Source of the DNA: Ignavibacteria bacterium
Lineage (GTDB): Bacteria > Bacteroidota > Ignavibacteria > Ignavibacteriales > SURF-24
Direction: 5' to 3'
Length of the DNA stretch: 64,000 nt
NCBI GenBank assembly: GCA_025612245.1
Contig: JAAXKQ010000022.1
Location: 30,961-94,960 of the forward strand
Under the pieces are notes generated by a model. That model was not told the DNA's origin and did not search any database. It saw nothing but the letters and a program-made list of their open reading frames with translations. Below are positions 60,976-64,000 of this stretch, piece after piece. The translations under genes were made by a program, and so were the position numbers. Numbering within the stretch: the stretch's first letter is position 1; every line of letters starts with the position of its first letter.

Positions 60976-61512
60976 ATGGGTAAAATATTGGTCCTTTTTG
61001 ACAGCACTACGGGTAACACAAAAAAGATGGCGCGCTACGTGGCACAGGGAGCGGAAGAAAACCTGCACCACACAGTGCGCCTTAAAGCGGTTGAGGAGGC
61101 AAAGGCCGAGGACATACTCTGGTGCGACGGAATTGCAGTCGGAACGCCGACACAGTTAGGACTCATATCCTGGAAGATGAAGCGTTTCTGGGACGATATG
61201 GAAAGCGAGCTCTGGGGTAAGATCGACGGGAAAATCGGCTGCGCATTTTCTTCTTCCGGCGGTTGGGGCGGCGGAGGCGAGATATCCTGCCTTTCGGCCC
61301 TGATCATGCTCTTAAATTACGGCTTTCTGGTCTTTGGCGTTACCGATTATGTTGAGGATAAGTTTACACTTCACTATGGAGCGGTAACTGCAGGCGAGCC
61401 GCGCCTTGAAAGGGAGATTAATGCCTGCAGAAAGCTGGGGCAAAGGCTTTCTGACTGGGTGGATATACATAGCCCGAAAGAGAGCTTTTTAGCCATGGAG
61501 GAAGATTATTGA
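60976..61512 (+). CDS. Flavodoxin-like FMN protein (WrbA/NAD(P)H-quinone-reductase superfamily)
   Basis: A TTG at 60958 opens the frame earlier, but the site GGGGAG at 60960-60965 serves ATG 60976, giving 178 residues. FMN phosphate loop FDSTTGNTKKM (residues 7-17), then GIAVGTPTQLGLIS and FSSSGGWGGGGEIS for isoalloxazine contact. Size and motifs fit a flavodoxin-type electron carrier or a WrbA-like quinone reductase. As one of the few redox carriers in the window, it could supply low-potential electrons, for example to reactivate the corrinoid protein, which is speculation. Confidence 0.8.
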   Translation: MGKILVLFDSTTGNTKKMARYVAQGAEENLHHTVRLKAVEEAKAEDILWCDGIAVGTPTQLGLISWKMKRFWDDMESELWGKIDGKIGCAFSSSGGWGGGGEISCLSALIMLLNYGFLVFGVTDYVEDKFTLHYGAVTAGEPRLEREINACRKLGQRLSDWVDIHSPKESFLAMEEDY

Positions 61513-61582
61513 ATGAAAAAGGTTAAAGAATAGAGGGATAGTTAAAAAGAGGGACTGAATCATTATTACGAAAGGAGAAACT

Positions 61583-62341
61583 ATGTCAACATTAACGGAA
61601 TTCCGTGTTTCGGAGGAGCAGAAAAAGAAATACCAGGAAGACGGTTTTTTTATTTTAGATAAGGTGATCCCGGACAGGAGTCTTGAAATCCTGCGTTCTG
61701 AATGTGCCGAACTAATACGTCAGCAGGATGAGGAAATGGACAGGCAGAAAACGGATACGCTTAACTTAAGCCGCAGGAACAGCCGGTATTTTGTGTTCCT
61801 GGCTTATAAGGACCGGCCCCAGCTGGGGGAATTTATTTTCAGCGACCTTATGGCCGAGGTCTGCCGTGCTACAATAGGCCCAAATGCGATGCTCTTCTGG
61901 GAGCAGTTTGTGGTTAAAGGCACCGAGAAGAAAGGCTCCGAATTCGGCTGGCATCAGGATTCAGGTTATGTGGATTATCCGCATAAGTCCTACGTCAACG
62001 CGTGGATTCCATTAGATGACGTAAACGAGGAGAACGGAACTGTTTATCTTCTTCCCTACTCGATTGCCGGAACACGCGAAAAAGTTGAGCATAAGCCGCT
62101 CCCCGGTTCAAACGACAGGGTGGGATACTTTGGAAAAGAATTGGGCACGCCTGCCATTTGTCCGGCAGGATCAATTGTCGTCTTTTCAAGCACAGTATTT
62201 CACCGCTCGGGTCCAAACCTCACAGACAGGATGAGAAGAGCCTATGCAATACAGTATTCGCCTGAACCCGTCTTTGAGGCCGAAGGGGCGCTCAAGGGAT
62301 TGGCCGAGCCGTTCCTTAAAGACAACAGAAGAGTACGATAA
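61583..62341 (+). CDS. Phytanoyl-CoA dioxygenase-family Fe(II)/2-oxoglutarate oxygenase
   Basis: A 252-residue protein with the double-stranded beta-helix. The iron triad is His124-x-Asp126 (WHQDSGY) and His207 (FHRSGPN), with a following Arg for 2-oxoglutarate. Members hydroxylate diverse small molecules using O2. A hydroxylation on an O-methyl carbon would release formaldehyde and demethylate the substrate, so this could be an oxygen-dependent counterpart of the corrinoid methyltransferase. Good AAAGGAG site. Cytosolic. Confidence 0.85.
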   Translation: MSTLTEFRVSEEQKKKYQEDGFFILDKVIPDRSLEILRSECAELIRQQDEEMDRQKTDTLNLSRRNSRYFVFLAYKDRPQLGEFIFSDLMAEVCRATIGPNAMLFWEQFVVKGTEKKGSEFGWHQDSGYVDYPHKSYVNAWIPLDDVNEENGTVYLLPYSIAGTREKVEHKPLPGSNDRVGYFGKELGTPAICPAGSIVVFSSTVFHRSGPNLTDRMRRAYAIQYSPEPVFEAEGALKGLAEPFLKDNRRVR

Positions 62342-62358
62342 GCTAAAAGGGAAAATAA

Positions 62359-63915
62359 ATGTCTTACTTTATCGGTCTGGATGTAGGTACAACGGGTGCC
62401 AAGGCACTTATAATTGATCAAGACGGCAGAGTTTTGGGCAGTGCCACAACTGCATATGAGATGTCTACTCCCCGTCCCCTGTGGGCAGAGCAGAATCCCG
62501 AGGATTGGTGGAATGCTTCTAAAATTAGCTTCAGGAGGCTGCTGGGTGATTCCGGGATAAGAAATCAGGATGTCAGGGGCCTGGGGCTGACAGGACAGAT
62601 GCACGGGCTTGTGCTGCTCGATGAAAAGGGCAATATTCTGCGGCCGTGCATCATGTGGAACGACCAGAGGACTATTGATGAATGCCGTGAGATGACGGAT
62701 AAAGCGGGCTTTGAAAGGCTGCTTAGGATTACCGGCAACCCCGTTCTTCCGGGCTTTACGGCTCCCAAAATCCTCTGGGTAGGAAAAAATGAGCCGGAAA
62801 TTTATAAGCAGATTGCCCACATACTTTTGCCCAAGGATTACATCAGATACCGCCTTACGGGTGAATTTGCCACGGATGTCTCCGATGCCTCGGGTACTTC
62901 GCTTCTGGACGTAAACCAAAGGAACTGGTCCGGTGAAATACTTTCCCTGGTGAATATCCGCAGTGAATGGCTGCCGAAGGTCTATGAGTCCCCTTTTATT
63001 ACGGGAAAAGTTACCTCTGAGGCCGCCTCAATGACGTTGCTCTGTGAAGGCACACCTGTTGTGGGCGGCGGCGGCGACCAGGCCGCAGGCGCCGTAGGAA
63101 CAGGAACCGTAAGGCAGGGAATTACTTCTGTTGTGCTCGGAACCTCAGGCGTGGTATTCACACACACCGACAAGCTTAAAATTGAGCCCGAAGGCCGCCT
63201 GCACGCTTTCTGCCATGCGGTACCCGGCACGTGGCACCTGATGGGGGTAACGCTTGCCGCGGCAGGATCTTTCCGTTGGTTCAGGGACGTACTGGGTGAC
63301 ACGGAAATCTCGCTTGCCCGCCACACAGGGCAGGACGCTTATGAAATACTAACCCGGGAAGCCTCACTTGCCGAAAGAGGATCCGAGGGGCTCTTGTTTC
63401 TTCCCTACCTTTCAGGTGAGCGTACGCCGTATCCCGATCCCGATGCAAAAGGCACATTCCTGGGGCTTACGCTCAGGCACTCAAAGCCCCATCTTGTAAG
63501 AAGTGTTCTGGAAGGCGTGGCCTTTAGCCTCAGGGACTGCCTGGAACTCAACAGGAGCATGGGAATAAATGCCGGCCAGATACGTCTTTCAGGCGGAGGT
63601 GCCAGAAGCAGCCTCTGGCGCCAGATATTAGCCGATGTATTTAATAGTGAGATCGTAACTCTTACTTCAACCGAGGGCGCCCCTTATGGCGCGGCCTTGC
63701 TGGCTGCCGTGGGTACGGGTGAATTTAATACTGTTGAAGAGGCCTGCGACAGATGCCTCGCCGCGGCAGACTACATAGAGCCTGATGCTGAAGGGGTGAA
63801 GGTGTATGAGGATTATTACGGCATATATAAAGAGATGTATCCAATGCTTAAGAATACATTTAAGACCATTTCGCGCACTGTAAATAAAGAATTCCATAGT
63901 AAAACAAAAAATTAA
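62359..63915 (+). CDS. xylB: Xylulokinase
   Basis: A 518-residue FGGY-family kinase. YFIGLDVGTTGAKALIIDQDG (phosphate 1), the XylB-type segment LTGQMHGLVLLDEKG and IMWNDQRT, and GGGGDQAAGAVG with catalytic Asp240 (E. coli XylB uses Asp233) agree with D-xylulose as substrate. A late adenosine motif SGGGARSSLWRQI is present. It produces xylulose 5-phosphate for the pentose phosphate pathway and is 17 bp from the oxygenase gene. It fits use of xylose-containing glycans. Confidence 0.92.
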   Translation: MSYFIGLDVGTTGAKALIIDQDGRVLGSATTAYEMSTPRPLWAEQNPEDWWNASKISFRRLLGDSGIRNQDVRGLGLTGQMHGLVLLDEKGNILRPCIMWNDQRTIDECREMTDKAGFERLLRITGNPVLPGFTAPKILWVGKNEPEIYKQIAHILLPKDYIRYRLTGEFATDVSDASGTSLLDVNQRNWSGEILSLVNIRSEWLPKVYESPFITGKVTSEAASMTLLCEGTPVVGGGGDQAAGAVGTGTVRQGITSVVLGTSGVVFTHTDKLKIEPEGRLHAFCHAVPGTWHLMGVTLAAAGSFRWFRDVLGDTEISLARHTGQDAYEILTREASLAERGSEGLLFLPYLSGERTPYPDPDAKGTFLGLTLRHSKPHLVRSVLEGVAFSLRDCLELNRSMGINAGQIRLSGGGARSSLWRQILADVFNSEIVTLTSTEGAPYGAALLAAVGTGEFNTVEEACDRCLAAADYIEPDAEGVKVYEDYYGIYKEMYPMLKNTFKTISRTVNKEFHSKTKN

Positions 63916-63951
63916 AACTACTACCAGATTCATTAACTTTAGAGAAAAACA

Positions 63952-64000
63952 ATGGCAGAAGTAAGCTTAAAGGAAGTAACAAAGGTCTATGAAGGAGGCC
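63952..64000 (+). CDS. ABC sugar transporter ATP-binding protein, start only (MalK/UgpC/MsmX type)
   Basis: ATG at 63952 with AGAG upstream opens MAEVSLKEVTKVYEGG and runs off the window edge (49 nt present). The first beta strands of a MalK/UgpC-type ATPase read almost the same (VxLxxVTKxYxGG). It is the probable energising subunit of the permeases at 7952-9779, and possibly shared with other importers. Confidence 0.75.
   Translation, partial: MAEVSLKEVTKVYEGG

Noticed and set aside
1..64000. CRISPR arrays, rRNA, tRNA, insertion sequences, phage genes
   Set aside because: None was found on reading the window. Only the heptad arrays are repeated, and they are too short and continuous for CRISPR.

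Overview
This window is a long carbohydrate-use region from a bacterium that looks like a member of the Ignavibacteria (Melioribacteraceae-like, in the wider Bacteroidota/Chlorobiota group). The reasons are type IX secretion (T9SS) C-terminal tails with the QNYPNPFNPSTT signature at 13604-15592 and 48561-50912, a PorV/PorQ-type outer-membrane protein, a TonB-dependent receptor with a carboxypeptidase-regulatory N-domain but no SusD beside it, a GWxTD-domain protein, and frequent TTG/GTG starts. The taxonomic assignment is inference. Both window edges cut genes.

Layout. (1) 1-45, minus: the first codons of a truncated gene. (2) 356-4366, minus: a three-gene operon of a glycosyltransferase-like membrane protein, a GH15 glucoamylase/trehalase-type enzyme and a glucose-1-dehydrogenase-type MDR enzyme. 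(3) 4427-5240: control region with a small proline-rich ORF, two identical LacI-type palindromic operators 229 bp apart, a promoter on the first and a strong intrinsic terminator between them. (4) 5239-9779: a LacI regulator and an ABC sugar importer (lipoprotein binding protein and two permeases). (5) 9787-22865: an envelope module of a GWxTD protein, a lipoprotein, a FadL-like beta-barrel, a duplicated CBM9-like T9SS protein, an MDR dehydrogenase, a TonB receptor, a large T9SS-like surface protein and a PorV-like protein. (6) 22895-47213: glycoside hydrolases (GH106-like, GH39/GH5-like, DUF6259-like, GH42, a six-hairpin enzyme and three tandem Tat-exported GH10-like paralogues) mixed with ribokinase, RbsD, an aldo/keto reductase, a Gfo/Idh oxidoreductase, a sugar isomerase, an MFS transporter and a PIG-L deacetylase. 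(7) 47276-57555: a zinc HxC...C methyltransferase of the uroporphyrinogen-decarboxylase fold, a T9SS GH13 enzyme, an SDR enzyme, a GH2 enzyme, a phosphomannose-isomerase-like protein, a corrinoid protein and a cupin. (8) 57646-64000: an aldo/keto reductase, nucleoside hydrolase, second sugar-binding lipoprotein, flavodoxin, Fe/2OG oxygenase and xylulokinase, then the first codons of a MalK/UgpC-type ATPase, probably for the importer in part 4.

How it may work together (inference): surface T9SS proteins and the TonB receptor bind and import plant-type oligosaccharides. Exported and cytosolic glycosidases trim them, the ABC and MFS transporters take up the products, and isomerases, oxidoreductases and pentose kinases feed central metabolism. 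The least expected element is a corrinoid methyl-transfer pair (47276-48424 and 56259-56936) inside a saccharide locus. It suggests removal of O-methyl groups from methylated sugars. A set of heptanucleotide intergenic repeats and an ATA codon at the initiator position of a Tat-exported GH10-like gene are also notable.
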